Positions 20,251 to 29,910 of a DNA stretch of 64,000 nucleotides are shown here, one piece after another; position 1 is the first letter of the stretch, and every line of letters starts with the position of its first letter. Source of the DNA: Chitinivibrionales bacterium (lineage in GTDB: Bacteria > Fibrobacterota > Chitinivibrionia > Chitinivibrionales > WJKA01). The DNA lies in contig WJLZ01000133.1 in NCBI GenBank assembly GCA_014728215.1, forward strand, positions 77,129-141,128. The letters run 5' to 3'. The notes beneath the pieces were generated by a model. That model searched no databases. It saw only the letters and a program-made list of their open reading frames with translations, and was not told where the DNA came from. A program made the position numbers and the translations under genes.

Positions 20251-21077
20251 GATGTCTCCTGCTTTCTTTGTGCCAGGGAAAGCTCCACTATTTCTTTCCA
20301 TCCGATACGAATTCCTCTGTTTTCCTTACTTTTAACGGCAAATTCTATCCGGGCAAAATCGACACTGTTATCGGTGGTATTGATTACCGCATGACCTGAA
20401 CCTTCACCACCGTCGGGAAGCTGGACCAAGAGACCGGTGGTATCCGGGTTCTCAAGTTCAATCTTATAACTGAGATCCCAACTTATCGATGCCATTGTTT
20501 TCTGGTTCTTGTGATAAATGCTGTCGACAATAAAGGCCTGAAACAAATGAGCAACTGCATCACCATGAGATGTCCGGATTGATGTCTGCTTGTTTCTTTC
20601 CCATTTTGATCCCCGGGTGACCGGAATGTCCGGTAACACCGGGAGTACTTTGGCAAGGCTCTTATCCAGTCCCCAGCTTCCTGTGATGAGTGTGGGAAGA
20701 TCGGCGGTATCCGACAGATCGACCGTCCCTTCATCCATCGATATATCCAGTTGCAGTTGTTCGAGCTGTTTTTTCAGGTTCTCTTTTTCGGCATCATCCA
20801 TGAAATCGGTGGAGATACGGACCGAGGGGATGGTAAGCTGCAGCTTTGCCGGCGCCTTTTTATAGCTTTTGCCTAAAAGGACAAGATTTGCCATGCCTGA
20901 ATAGTTAGTGCTGGTATCGAGGGTTGTCATCGAACCGCTTACAAGTACTTTTGCATTATACCGCCACATGGGCTGAGAAGAAAAATCGACCGAAAGGTTT
21001 ACGGTGGGTTCCCTGTTGCAGGCAATAATACTCACAAGAACTATCAGTATTGCTGTCGGGAGGAACTTTATTCTCAT
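20247..21077 (-). CDS. Lipoprotein of unknown function
   Basis: 276-residue predicted lipoprotein; start taken at ATG 21077 (MRIKFLPTAILIVLVSIIAC), with the lipidated Cys in IIACNREP. The rest is beta-rich, with no catalytic motif recognised. It alternates short strands with charged turns, and the middle has a Leu/Gln-rich helical stretch (ENLKKQLEQLQLDIS). The overall form recalls DUF6263-type secreted proteins, but this is only an impression. It overlaps the following beta-helix gene by GTGA, so the two products are probably made in step and may act together at the cell surface. Confidence 0.65.
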   Translation of the reverse strand: MRIKFLPTAILIVLVSIIACNREPTVNLSVDFSSQPMWRYNAKVLVSGSMTTLDTSTNYSGMANLVLLGKSYKKAPAKLQLTIPSVRISTDFMDDAEKENLKKQLEQLQLDISMDEGTVDLSDTADLPTLITGSWGLDKSLAKVLPVLPDIPVTRGSKWERNKQTSIRTSHGDAVAHLFQAFIVDSIYHKNQKTMASISWDLSYKIELENPDTTGLLVQLPDGGEGSGHAVINTTDNSVDFARIEFAVKSKENRGIRIGWKEIVELSLAQRKQETS

Positions 21078-21186
21078 ATAACACACCCTTTTTTCCTTGA
21101 TTTTGGACGGTTTTTTTATGTAAAATTATGATATTCAACGTATTATTGGAATCTTTAACAAATATACTTATTTTGCGGGCCCTCCA

Positions 21187-22149
21187 ATGCAACCGAAAAC
21201 AAAAATCTGCAAAACCGACACCATACTATTTCACGAAAATGATCATTCCCGGGAACTTTACATCATACAGTCGGGCAGGTTGAAGGTTTTTCGGATGATA
21301 TGCGGCAAAGTTGTTGAGCTGGCGGTGCTTGAGAAAGGTGCCGTTCTTGGGGAGATGGCGCTTATTGACGGCAAACCGCGGAGTGCATCCGTGAAGGCCA
21401 TTGAGGACAGCACGGTGGTTGTAATCGACGCCGAGACGTTTCATAAAAAGATCGCCGGTGTTCCTTCCTGGTTTATGTCCATTATCCGCATGACCAGCAT
21501 GAAAATTCGCCGGGTCAATTCACGATTGCAGCGGCTGTATGGAAGTAACCTGGGGGCGAATATTGTGCTGAGTCTCAATTATATGTTTGTCCACAAAGGA
21601 AAAATGTCAGGCGGTAATCCCGGGAAGTGCCTGAATCTGTCCCAGACTCGCAGAGAGTTGATCCAGCTTCTCGGGTCAACTTATCAGCGCATAACAAAAA
21701 CAATCGAATTTTTGCAAGAGAAAGGTTTTGTCGATATTACCGATAACAACCTGTATCAGTCGGATCCTGCAGAAATGGAAAAATACTGTTCCTTTCTCAG
21801 ACTGTTGATTCGAAAAGGATTCGAAAACTGCAGCGAATTGTCACCCGGTACCCAAAAGCTTGTTGTTGAAGTTGTGCAGACTGATGAATTACCGGCTGAT
21901 TCTCAGGATAAACGAACCGAGCTTTCCGGAGAGGCTCTCTGGCCAATCGTCGCAGATGCCGGTTTGCAGGATACATGTATGGAAAAAATCAGGGAATTAA
22001 AAGAAGCAAATCTCCTGACTTTCCAAAAGGATAGTAAAACCGAAAAGAGTGCCAACATGCTTGACGGCTATATGTTTTCACTTAATACTGCATTATGGAA
22101 TCGCTATTTTCACCTTATCAAATATCGGGATATGATACCGCTCCTATGA
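21187..22149 (+). CDS. Crp/Fnr-like regulator with C-terminal extension
   Basis: 320-residue protein. A cyclic-nucleotide-binding fold occupies about residues 8-95 (LYIIQSGRLKVF, GAVLGEMALIDGKPRSASV). A dimer helix follows, then a winged-helix-like part near 150-188 (LSQTRRELIQLLGSTYQRITKTIEFL). About 130 further residues have no match that I recognise. Crp proteins are normally ~210-230 residues, so the tail is unusual. The PRSASV block keeps the Arg-Ser that contacts cyclic nucleotide phosphate. It overlaps the next gene by ATGA, so this regulator and a secreted beta-helix protein are translationally coupled. Confidence 0.75.
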   Translation: MQPKTKICKTDTILFHENDHSRELYIIQSGRLKVFRMICGKVVELAVLEKGAVLGEMALIDGKPRSASVKAIEDSTVVVIDAETFHKKIAGVPSWFMSIIRMTSMKIRRVNSRLQRLYGSNLGANIVLSLNYMFVHKGKMSGGNPGKCLNLSQTRRELIQLLGSTYQRITKTIEFLQEKGFVDITDNNLYQSDPAEMEKYCSFLRLLIRKGFENCSELSPGTQKLVVEVVQTDELPADSQDKRTELSGEALWPIVADAGLQDTCMEKIRELKEANLLTFQKDSKTEKSANMLDGYMFSLNTALWNRYFHLIKYRDMIPLL

Positions 22150-23237
22150 TTAAAAACAAACAAAGACTGATCGTGAATAGTATGGCGATGATTATGTTTC
22201 TGGTTGCGTACGGTAATACGGAAAGCAGGGTCAGCGGAATAATTGACGTGACAACACGGTGGACTCCTGAAGACGGGCCATATATAGTCAATGGGGATAT
22301 TATGGTTGCTAAAAAAGCCAAGCTCGTTATTGCACCGGGCACAAAAATTCTGATATCCCAGCCGCTCTACTATGATTCGGCAATCCAGCAGATTGATCAT
22401 CTCGATTCGCAAACAGTCTCGATTAAAATCAAAGGAATGCTTACTTGTGCAGGAAGGAAAAATAAGCGAATAAAAATATCTCCCATTTACAAGGACGATA
22501 AAAAATGTTCCTGGTATGGAATAGTGTTTGATAACTCCTACAATGAACTGACAGAAATTGCCTATGCCGATATTGCCGGGGCATTTCACGGCGTTGTTGC
22601 GATAAACAGTTCTCCCTTACTACGAAACTCGGTAATGGAGTACAACAATGTTGGCATAAGCTGCCGGGAAAAGGGAAACATGCGAGTTTACAATTGCATC
22701 GTTGCATCAAATTTTGCCAGTGGGATTCGTGTCGGGGCCGCCAATCCCGAAGTTTACAATACCATCGTCGCTTTTAACAGGAATTACGGTGTCTGGGGAG
22801 ATAATGCATCGGCAATAACGTTCGAATATAATTGTGCCTTTGGTAATCCCGACGGTAATTTTCTCGACTGCAATCCGAGGCTGGGTATTGTCGATGGGGT
22901 AAATAAAAACAAAGACTCGGTCGATTTTGCACATAACCTTGTCATGGATCCGATTTTTGCGGGATCTGCCTCCGATTCGGCAGCGGTGGAAAAGGATATT
23001 GCGGTACCGACTGATAAATCGAAACTGGTGGACACGACCCTTGCAAAGGCTGTCGGGGATACGCTGGTCGATTCGCTTGCTGCCGGGCGACGGACCGGCG
23101 TATATGCTCGCTATTCACTTTCCTCTTATTCTCCCTGCATTGATGCCGGCAAACCGGGAAAGGCCTGGAAAGATGATGACGGCTCCCGTAATGATATGGG
23201 GATTTACGGCGGCCGGGAATTTTTCGATCCCCGGTAG
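22146..23237 (+). CDS. Secreted right-handed beta-helix protein, coupled to the Crp-like gene
   Basis: 363-residue secreted protein. Start chosen at ATG 22146, which overlaps the stop of the Crp-like gene as ATGA and gives the signal-like N-terminus MIKNKQRLIVNSMAMIMFLVAYG. Beta-helix repeats cover about residues 95-230 (AFHGVVAINSSPLLRNSVM, VYNCIVASNFASGIRV, VYNTIVAFNRNYGVW). The C-terminus has YSPCIDAGKPG and NDMGIYGG, a capping pattern common in secreted parallel beta-helix proteins. The partner is probably extracellular. Pectate-lyase-like folds are possible, but no catalytic residues are recognised. Confidence 0.72.
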   Translation: MIKNKQRLIVNSMAMIMFLVAYGNTESRVSGIIDVTTRWTPEDGPYIVNGDIMVAKKAKLVIAPGTKILISQPLYYDSAIQQIDHLDSQTVSIKIKGMLTCAGRKNKRIKISPIYKDDKKCSWYGIVFDNSYNELTEIAYADIAGAFHGVVAINSSPLLRNSVMEYNNVGISCREKGNMRVYNCIVASNFASGIRVGAANPEVYNTIVAFNRNYGVWGDNASAITFEYNCAFGNPDGNFLDCNPRLGIVDGVNKNKDSVDFAHNLVMDPIFAGSASDSAAVEKDIAVPTDKSKLVDTTLAKAVGDTLVDSLAAGRRTGVYARYSLSSYSPCIDAGKPGKAWKDDDGSRNDMGIYGGREFFDPR

Positions 23238-23257
23238 CAGGGGTGTAATATCTACCA

Positions 23258-23286
23258 TTGACGATACTGCTGAGAGTGGGTATAAT
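23258..23286 (+). promoter_or_regulatory. Near-consensus sigma-70 promoter for the flagellar rod-like gene
   Basis: TTGACG at 23258-23263, a 17-nt spacer, and TATAAT at 23281-23286. It lies 36 nt before the ATG at 23322. Confidence 0.7.
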
Positions 23287-23321
23287 TAAACTGGGCAACT
23301 ATTTTCGGAAAAAAGAGAGCT

Positions 23322-23633
23322 ATGAACGTTTCTTCCTCATTATCGGGTATCCAGACAAGCATTACCCGTCATGATATCACCGCTCATGATGTAGCTAATG
23401 TCAACACACCTGGATTTAAGCAGCGCACAGCTCACCAGGCGGAAACCAGTCCCCGGGGAGTGCGGATAAGCCGCATCACTCATACCCCGGATTCTTCTGC
23501 AGCATCTTCAAACACAAGCCTTATCGAAGAATCGAAAGAACAGATACAGAATAAAAACACACTTTCAGCAAACACAAGCGTACTGAAAGTAAAGGACCGA
23601 ATGATCGGCGAATTACTGGATATATTCGGCTAA
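23322..23633 (+). CDS. Minimal flagellar rod/hook-type protein
   Basis: 103-residue protein. The N-terminal half has the flagellar basal-body rod signature (SGIQTSITRHDITAHDVANVN, ending NTPGFKQ). The C-terminal half resembles the C-terminal coiled domain of FlgC/FlgG (SLIEESKEQIQ, LKVKDRMIGELLDIF). In FlgC these two pieces are separated by ~50 residues and in FlgG by ~150; here almost nothing lies between them. It stands alone, with no other rod gene nearby, behind a consensus promoter. It could be a genuine rod or export-gate component or a FlgC-like relic that is still intact. Confidence 0.75.
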   Translation: MNVSSSLSGIQTSITRHDITAHDVANVNTPGFKQRTAHQAETSPRGVRISRITHTPDSSAASSNTSLIEESKEQIQNKNTLSANTSVLKVKDRMIGELLDIFG

Positions 23634-23705
23634 ATTTCCGATAAAGATAAGGCTCGTCTGCTGTAAAGGGCCCGCATATTTTCAACAACAAACATCGGTT
23701 CAAAT

Positions 23706-23724
23706 GTTGCTCTGGGTGAGCAAC
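23706..23724. terminator. Hairpin downstream of the flagellar rod-like gene
   Basis: GTTGCTC/GAGCAAC stem with a 5-nt loop, 70 nt after the stop codon. There is no U run, so its role as a terminator is uncertain. Confidence 0.35.
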
Positions 23725-23878
23725 TATTGTATATTGAATGACTGATCGGCGATCTGATAAAAAGAGACATGAAGCCTATAGAACAGGAGTGATAATCCCT
23801 GGCTGTTTAAGCGCTTTTTCTCTTTATAAATCAAGATATTAGGTTCACTCTTTTACAACACAATTCAGCTTGCAGGAA

Positions 23879-25615
23879 ATGAAAAGCCTACATCTTCAAC
23901 TGTGCTGCACCGCGTTACTGTTTCTTCCCTTGTGCGGCCGATTGTTTCAGGAAAATAATACCGCCGAGGGCCATTTCTCCTTTGGCAGCGCCTTCTGCCA
24001 GGAGATGCCAAAGGAAGGGTATTACACAAAAACCTATGTGGACACCTTGATTCTTCGCGCTTTTTACAAGCTCAATGCAGCGACCGCTTACGGCGATTTC
24101 CAGGACAGACGTCAAAAAGCGATTGCAGAAGCCAAGCGAATTGCAAACAAGCTTCGTCATGTTGCAAAAAATGACCCGAATTCACGGTATATTTTATGGA
24201 AGGTCGGGGAGCTTGAAGGCCAGATAATGCTTGAAGAAGAAGATATCCTTCAGGAGAATGAACGGAACCGGCAGAAGATGATTAATCATCTGGTTACTGC
24301 CTTTAACAGGGAGACGGGAAAAAAACGTCCTGATTTCGCGAATCTTGTCGATATTCATTCTCAGATGCTTTCGGTTGACGGATCGAAGGCTGCGGAAATC
24401 GAATGGCTGATCAGGGACCGGGCCCGGGGGCTTTCTCGCGATGTCCAGAGAAACATAGAAACCGCGCTCGACAACAAACAGCTGCACAAGGCCCAGATGG
24501 AACTTGATTATTGCAGTAAAAATCTGAAATATCTTTCCATATCTCTTACCACCTACAGCAAACTGGCCGCGCGTTTGAAAGCCCGGGTTAATATTGACGA
24601 TGAGAAATCGTTTATAGCCAATGATTTGCAACGGGCACGGCTGCTGCTGTTAAAAAACGAGCTGGCAGAGGCGGCGAATGTCTTGACCGTTGTTGATAAA
24701 CGCCTGGGAACCATTAAGGGAGAAGTTTCGCAATCGCAGTGGGAGCACCATGCACAAAAAGTCCGAAGAATGAATGAGGCGATCGGAAAGAAAGAGGATT
24801 CCCTGGTAACCTATAATATCGATATCCTGAATGTTAAAGGTGTTGAAGCTGCTATGGATTATCTGGATAACACATTAACTAAAGAATATGGAGTCTCCAG
24901 GGAAAAAATTGGTGTTGTCAATAATGCGGTTATTCGGCAAGTCCTTGCCGAACAGGCAGAGGAAGATACTGCTATCAGCGAGGAGATTGCCGCCATTGCC
25001 GTTGAAGAGCCTGAAAATGTTGACGTCGGATTCGGGGATATGGCGCTCCAGGCCAAACAGATCGCTCAGGAGCGGCAGGATAGTATCAGAGCCGAAATGG
25101 AAAAAAGAAAACCCTTCTGGGTTCGGTGGCGTGAACGGAGAGCCCGTCGACGGAAAGCCCGTGAAGAAGAACAGCGGATGGCAGCGCTAAAGGAGCAGAG
25201 GCAAAGGCGAGCGGAAAAACAACGAAAAGCGGCTGCAGAAAAACGAAAAGAGGAAGCCAGGCTCACCCATGTGAAAAATCACCGTAGTACTGCGCCTGCA
25301 AATCAAACCAGGTCGCAAAACAGAAAGCCATCTTCATCATCCGGGACAGGCTATGAAAATTCATCGTACCAGAAATCAAAAGTATATGCTTATGCGCGGG
25401 AAGAAGAGCGGCTCCTGCGGGAAAAAGAGGAAAAAGCAAAAGAGCAACTGGTTGAAATCTACACACTTCTTGAGCAGGACCAGATCAGAGATGCCTACGA
25501 GATGTTTCGTGAATCTCAGAATGAATTAAAAAAATATATTTATGATGAAGCATATTCCGTCCTTGAGACTACCGTCTATCAGGCTTATCAGGCCCTCAGG
25601 GAACAGGTCCGGTAA
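23879..25615 (+). CDS. Secreted coiled-coil protein of unknown function
   Basis: 578-residue protein with a hydrophobic, signal-like N-terminus (MKSLHLQLCCTALLFLPLCG) and then mostly helices. ATG 23879 is preferred because the signal begins there, but its AGGA is very close; a TTG three codons upstream is possible. There is a helical repeat-like middle, then a strongly charged Arg/Glu/Lys coiled coil (about residues 400-470, e.g. RWRERRARRRKAREEEQRM), an Asn/Ser/Gln linker and another coiled coil (EERLLREKEEKAKEQL). No enzyme motif was found. Periplasmic structural or scaffold work is the most that can be guessed. Confidence 0.6.
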   Translation: MKSLHLQLCCTALLFLPLCGRLFQENNTAEGHFSFGSAFCQEMPKEGYYTKTYVDTLILRAFYKLNAATAYGDFQDRRQKAIAEAKRIANKLRHVAKNDPNSRYILWKVGELEGQIMLEEEDILQENERNRQKMINHLVTAFNRETGKKRPDFANLVDIHSQMLSVDGSKAAEIEWLIRDRARGLSRDVQRNIETALDNKQLHKAQMELDYCSKNLKYLSISLTTYSKLAARLKARVNIDDEKSFIANDLQRARLLLLKNELAEAANVLTVVDKRLGTIKGEVSQSQWEHHAQKVRRMNEAIGKKEDSLVTYNIDILNVKGVEAAMDYLDNTLTKEYGVSREKIGVVNNAVIRQVLAEQAEEDTAISEEIAAIAVEEPENVDVGFGDMALQAKQIAQERQDSIRAEMEKRKPFWVRWRERRARRRKAREEEQRMAALKEQRQRRAEKQRKAAAEKRKEEARLTHVKNHRSTAPANQTRSQNRKPSSSSGTGYENSSYQKSKVYAYAREEERLLREKEEKAKEQLVEIYTLLEQDQIRDAYEMFRESQNELKKYIYDEAYSVLETTVYQAYQALREQVR

Positions 25616-25674
25616 ATAAGAAAGATCGGCACAATGGAAAATATCGAAACAGTATTACGTCACAGGCCCCTTTA

Positions 25675-26880
25675 TCATTTCAGGGCAACCTGATTTTTGT
25701 AGGCATCGGTATATTCCAGCACACCTTCAATCTGCCTCAGGGTCATGCCCCGGGGGCGGGAAAATTCTCCAAAGAATTCATCATATACAGCAACCCACAC
25801 TTTGAAATGGCGCATTTGTGTATCCAGCGGTGGATAGATCCGTGCAATGGGGTCCTGATCAAATCGCTCGAGGATAAAAAGGGAGTCCTGGGGCAGTGTC
25901 GATTCATCGAGATTCTCATAAAACCACTGGAAAAAATATTCTTCGAGAACTATGGTGTCTTTGCCGTTAACCTTTTGAATATAGGCATCACGGGTAGTAT
26001 CGAGACCGGCATCGGTTTGTACAATACCGCTGTCGGCGGCAATGAAATATGAGTAACCGGTGTCGATGAGAATAACCGAATCGAATGTGCATGATTGATC
26101 GGCTTCATTAAAAAAGCAGAAAAATTCATACTCGCCGGTGAATTCGAGTGGATCGAAGGAAAAAACATTATCACCTTCAACTTTATATACTCCCATCCAG
26201 CGAACCTCAGGATTGTTATTAACCTGTATTGCCTGAGATAACTTTGGTATGTCTTTGAAATTGGTATTGAATCGGACCACAAATTCTGCTCTGCTTTCCA
26301 GTACAATACCGTTATGAGACCGGGCGGTTATGAAAAAATAGGCCGGTTTGGTTATGTACTCGAGGGCCGGTGCGATCATGGTATTAATAAATGAATCAGG
26401 GATGGCATCCCAGAACGCCGGGTCGGGATTTGTAAGCTGTTCAATCAGTATGTTGGGCGGAACCATCTCAGCCAGTGCGGGATCGATGGCCCGGAGGGCC
26501 GAATCGGTGCGTGCCACAAAGGGAGCGAGCAAATCGTCCAGTTTCGTGTCGGGTACTACAAAACTGATTTCAACCGATTCGGGGAGCGCCATGGTTGAAT
26601 CGATCATTTGAACGGCTTCAACATTTGTAAAGGTATCATTAATTCCGTATACATTATTGAGTACCGAATACGAAACCATCATGGTATCCACTGCTATCAC
26701 CGGATTTCCGGCAAAATGGATTTTCACACTAAGCGTATCTCCCGGCGCGGCCTCCGAATAGGGAGAAAAAACCGCGGTGACGGGGCGCAGTTCATCGTTT
26801 ACTATTCGTTCAAACCGCGTGGGGAAATTGAAACAACTCAGCAAGAACGCAAATAGAATCAGGGCAAGGGGTTTCTTCAT
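25675..26880 (-). CDS. Lipoprotein linked to the TonB receptor operon
   Basis: 401-residue predicted lipoprotein: MKKPLALILFAFLLSCFNF has a clear lipobox (LLSC). The N-terminal region reads like an immunoglobulin-type beta domain (DTLSVKIHFAGNPVIAVDTMMV). The rest is mixed alpha/beta with many acidic residues; no known family is recognised. It is the last gene of the exbB-exbD-exbD-tonB-receptor operon and starts 15 nt after the receptor gene. That position suggests a surface-exposed or periplasmic helper of the receptor, in the way that SusD-like or other lipoproteins assist, though it does not look like SusD. Confidence 0.62.
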   Translation of the reverse strand: MKKPLALILFAFLLSCFNFPTRFERIVNDELRPVTAVFSPYSEAAPGDTLSVKIHFAGNPVIAVDTMMVSYSVLNNVYGINDTFTNVEAVQMIDSTMALPESVEISFVVPDTKLDDLLAPFVARTDSALRAIDPALAEMVPPNILIEQLTNPDPAFWDAIPDSFINTMIAPALEYITKPAYFFITARSHNGIVLESRAEFVVRFNTNFKDIPKLSQAIQVNNNPEVRWMGVYKVEGDNVFSFDPLEFTGEYEFFCFFNEADQSCTFDSVILIDTGYSYFIAADSGIVQTDAGLDTTRDAYIQKVNGKDTIVLEEYFFQWFYENLDESTLPQDSLFILERFDQDPIARIYPPLDTQMRHFKVWVAVYDEFFGEFSRPRGMTLRQIEGVLEYTDAYKNQVALK

Positions 26881-26895
26881 ACCGTTTTACCTGTT

Positions 26896-29871
26896 TTAAA
26901 ATTCAGCCAGAATGCCCACCGATGCACGGGGGACGTCACTGAGCGCATTTTTATGTTTGTAGTTATAATCCCAGATATAAAAATCGGTCTCAGGCGGTTC
27001 GAATACCGGATCGCCGTCGGAATTTTTAACAAATCGCAAAAGGTGCGCAATATTCATTGTCTCCTGATACAGGGTGAGCATCCATTTTTTAAAGACAAAC
27101 TTCTTTTCGAACCGGAGGTCGAAGCCCACATAAGGCTCCATCCGGTCGGAGTTTTCTTTGCCGGCCTTTGCTTCATAGTAAAAGTAGGTCAAGTCGTACA
27201 GGTCCGCTCCGTCAATCGGGGTGGTCGGATAACCATCAGTGTAGCGAATACGGGTTCCCAATTCCATATTATGGGGCAGGCGGTAGCTTGCGATAAGTTG
27301 AATATTATTGGGTATATCCCGATCATACAAAGCCCATTTACCGTCACGATAGCTATACCGTTCGCTTCGTGCAAGAGAATAGGTGAGCCATCCGAAAAAC
27401 TTTTTTCCCTGATCATGTTTGAGAAACAGTTCAAGTCCCATCATTCTCCCTTTACCGTTGTCGATATAGGGTGGAATATTGGGGTTGTTTATAATTTCGC
27501 TTTCCGTTGGATACCGCGCGATATTCCATTGATTGTTGAGATAACCCTGAAAATCGACACTGATAAGATCGGTTATCTGCCATTCATATCCCAGTACAAA
27601 TTGACGTCCCTTTGTTGATTCGAGATTGGGATTGCCCCAAGTTGGATGGGTCACCTGCCCCAGTGGACGAGGTGTCTGGGAATAGTTTCCGAACGATCCT
27701 TTCGCCGTATGGTTTTCGGTGAATTCATAACGGCCGGTAATGCGGAACGATGGTTCCACCGGAAATCGGGTTTCATTGTCGAATCCCTCGTTGTCATCGA
27801 TGTCGTAATTCCAGAGTTCGGGCAGAATCGAACCATGATAATCGATTTCGGGATAATAATCGATCCGGTATCCGGGAATAATCAGAATATTCTCCCGGGG
27901 GCGCCACTCCAGGGAGAGATATCCTCCATAGGGGCCGAAAACATAATCGACTGTGTCCCTGGTGACATCTTTGTCACTGGTAATCGATGATAGTTTGTGG
28001 GTAAGTGGGCCATAGAGGATGTCAAGTCCGCCTTTGAGCGTTAACTGCGGATTGAGTTGCCATGAAATTTCATCTCTAATATGATGGCCCTTTCCAACAG
28101 CATCGGCTTTGAAAAACCCGAATGCCGCCATCTCCTGTACGAGATAGAGGAAACTGTATCGCATCTCATTTTTTAACTGTTCGGTGATCGAATAATCCCA
28201 CCCCAAAATGCCCATATGGAAATAGAGATCATTACTCACCCGGTCGGTTTCATTATCGACCTCAAGACTTCCTCCCCGTACATCGGTTGAAATCAATTCC
28301 AATTTATCCTTGGCTCCAAAAGCTGTCAGGAAAAAGTGGTGTTTTTCCCATGGTTCGGTATCAAAACGGAGCGTATAATCCCAGTAATAGGGAACGACTG
28401 TGAAGGGGAGCTGTTGTTTGAGGACATTGGAAACGACAAAGCTGAGTACATTGGCAATATAGCTTCTCCGTGCGGTAATGATAAGGCCACTGTTTTTGGT
28501 TATCGGGCTTTCAAACATGAATGAGGCGTCAAAAGCATTGACATCAACAAATCCGTGCCACCGGTCATCGCGATAGGGACGCCCTTCTATTTCCACGACG
28601 CCGCCAAGAGCATTGCCATACCGGGCACCGAATCCACCGGGAAAAAACTCTACCGATTGAAGCGCTTCGGAATTGTAATTCGATTTGAGTCCCCCGAAAT
28701 GATAGATATAGGGCACAGTCATGCCCTCGACAAAATACTGATTATCTTCAGACCCGGCTCCACGGACAATTATTTCGCCCCCGCCGAAAAAGGGACGGGC
28801 AACCCCGGGAAGAGCCTGAATTACCTTGACGGCGTCACCACCAAACCCCGGTACTTTGCGTATTTCCTGAAGATTGAGCGTTCGTTTGGCAACTTCTTTT
28901 TTTTCGGCTTTTCCGTAAACAACAATTTCATATTCCGAATAGGATTCCCGTTCAAGCCGGTAAAGAACTTCGGTGTGTTTCCCCGGGTTAATGGTTTCGG
29001 TTTCTTCAAAGCTTTTATAGCCGGCAAGAATAATTTTAACCCCGAGCGAACAGGCGGGCAGGGATTTAAACTGGAAATGACCGGCAGAGTCGGAGATCGT
29101 CACAAGATGGTTCTCTTCCAGATACTGGCCCTCAAAGGTACCGATCTTTTGCAGATAGGGAGTAAAGGGGACCTTTAAGCCGGTATCCTGTGTTGTATCG
29201 ATGAAGTCAAGAACAACCATGGCGTCGGCAACCGGCATGCGGGTGCCCATCTCAACGAGCTTGCCTGAAAAATTAACATACTCTTCGATTTTATCTACTA
29301 TTTCATCGAGGGTGAAGCGGTATTCGTACTGAAGAAGCACCGCAACCGAATCATCACCGGCAATTGCCGGAGTGAAGGTGAACCGGCGGGCCGCCGAAAC
29401 AGCCGAAGAATCCAGTTCGGGAGTAAGCCCTTCCACAACAGCGACACTGTCGACCGTACCCCGTTCATTTACCAGCAGATCCATGAGCACCGCACCTTCA
29501 ATCCCCTCTTTCACCATGTCGGGTGGATATGCAGCCTTCACAAAGCCGGTGAGCTCGGGCATTTTTTCGATCGGGGGGAGTTCGGTCTCTTCAAGAGCTT
29601 CATCCTCGAGAATTATATCATCACCGGTAAGGATACTATCGTCGAACCTTACCACAGTATCTTCGGAAACAATTCCAACACTGTCTTCTGTTTCGTCAAT
29701 AAGGATGATATCGTCATCACCGGGCATAACAGCTGTCCCTTGGTCGGGTGTTGTATCGCTATCAGATGAGGTGTTTTGGGGAATCGAATCGGCAGCTGCA
29801 GTATGTTCCTGTGCATAGAGGAAGCTTATACAGGCGAGTAAAACTGTTGATAAAAGAATTTTTGGTTTCAT
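26896..29871 (-). CDS. TonB-dependent receptor with an internal TonB_C-like domain
   Basis: 991-residue outer-membrane receptor. It has a signal peptide (MKPKILLSTVLLACISFLYA) and an acidic region to ~100. A TonB C-terminal-type domain lies at about 101-189 (AYPPDMVKEGIEGAVLMDL, ARRFTFTPAIA). A carboxypeptidase-regulatory-like beta domain spans about 200-305. A plug spans about 325-430 (GGDAVKVIQALPGVARP, IIVRGAGSEDNQYFVEG). A 22-strand-type barrel ends in a terminal Phe (VGILAEF). Receptors normally meet TonB from outside; carrying a TonB_C-like domain in the receptor itself is unusual. The operon supplies ExbB, two ExbDs and a TonB. The transported substrate is unknown. Confidence 0.85.
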   Translation of the reverse strand: MKPKILLSTVLLACISFLYAQEHTAAADSIPQNTSSDSDTTPDQGTAVMPGDDDIILIDETEDSVGIVSEDTVVRFDDSILTGDDIILEDEALEETELPPIEKMPELTGFVKAAYPPDMVKEGIEGAVLMDLLVNERGTVDSVAVVEGLTPELDSSAVSAARRFTFTPAIAGDDSVAVLLQYEYRFTLDEIVDKIEEYVNFSGKLVEMGTRMPVADAMVVLDFIDTTQDTGLKVPFTPYLQKIGTFEGQYLEENHLVTISDSAGHFQFKSLPACSLGVKIILAGYKSFEETETINPGKHTEVLYRLERESYSEYEIVVYGKAEKKEVAKRTLNLQEIRKVPGFGGDAVKVIQALPGVARPFFGGGEIIVRGAGSEDNQYFVEGMTVPYIYHFGGLKSNYNSEALQSVEFFPGGFGARYGNALGGVVEIEGRPYRDDRWHGFVDVNAFDASFMFESPITKNSGLIITARRSYIANVLSFVVSNVLKQQLPFTVVPYYWDYTLRFDTEPWEKHHFFLTAFGAKDKLELISTDVRGGSLEVDNETDRVSNDLYFHMGILGWDYSITEQLKNEMRYSFLYLVQEMAAFGFFKADAVGKGHHIRDEISWQLNPQLTLKGGLDILYGPLTHKLSSITSDKDVTRDTVDYVFGPYGGYLSLEWRPRENILIIPGYRIDYYPEIDYHGSILPELWNYDIDDNEGFDNETRFPVEPSFRITGRYEFTENHTAKGSFGNYSQTPRPLGQVTHPTWGNPNLESTKGRQFVLGYEWQITDLISVDFQGYLNNQWNIARYPTESEIINNPNIPPYIDNGKGRMMGLELFLKHDQGKKFFGWLTYSLARSERYSYRDGKWALYDRDIPNNIQLIASYRLPHNMELGTRIRYTDGYPTTPIDGADLYDLTYFYYEAKAGKENSDRMEPYVGFDLRFEKKFVFKKWMLTLYQETMNIAHLLRFVKNSDGDPVFEPPETDFYIWDYNYKHKNALSDVPRASVGILAEF

Positions 29872-29910
29872 ATCGTTTTCAAAATACTTCGGTACAATGA
29901 TTAAAATAGA

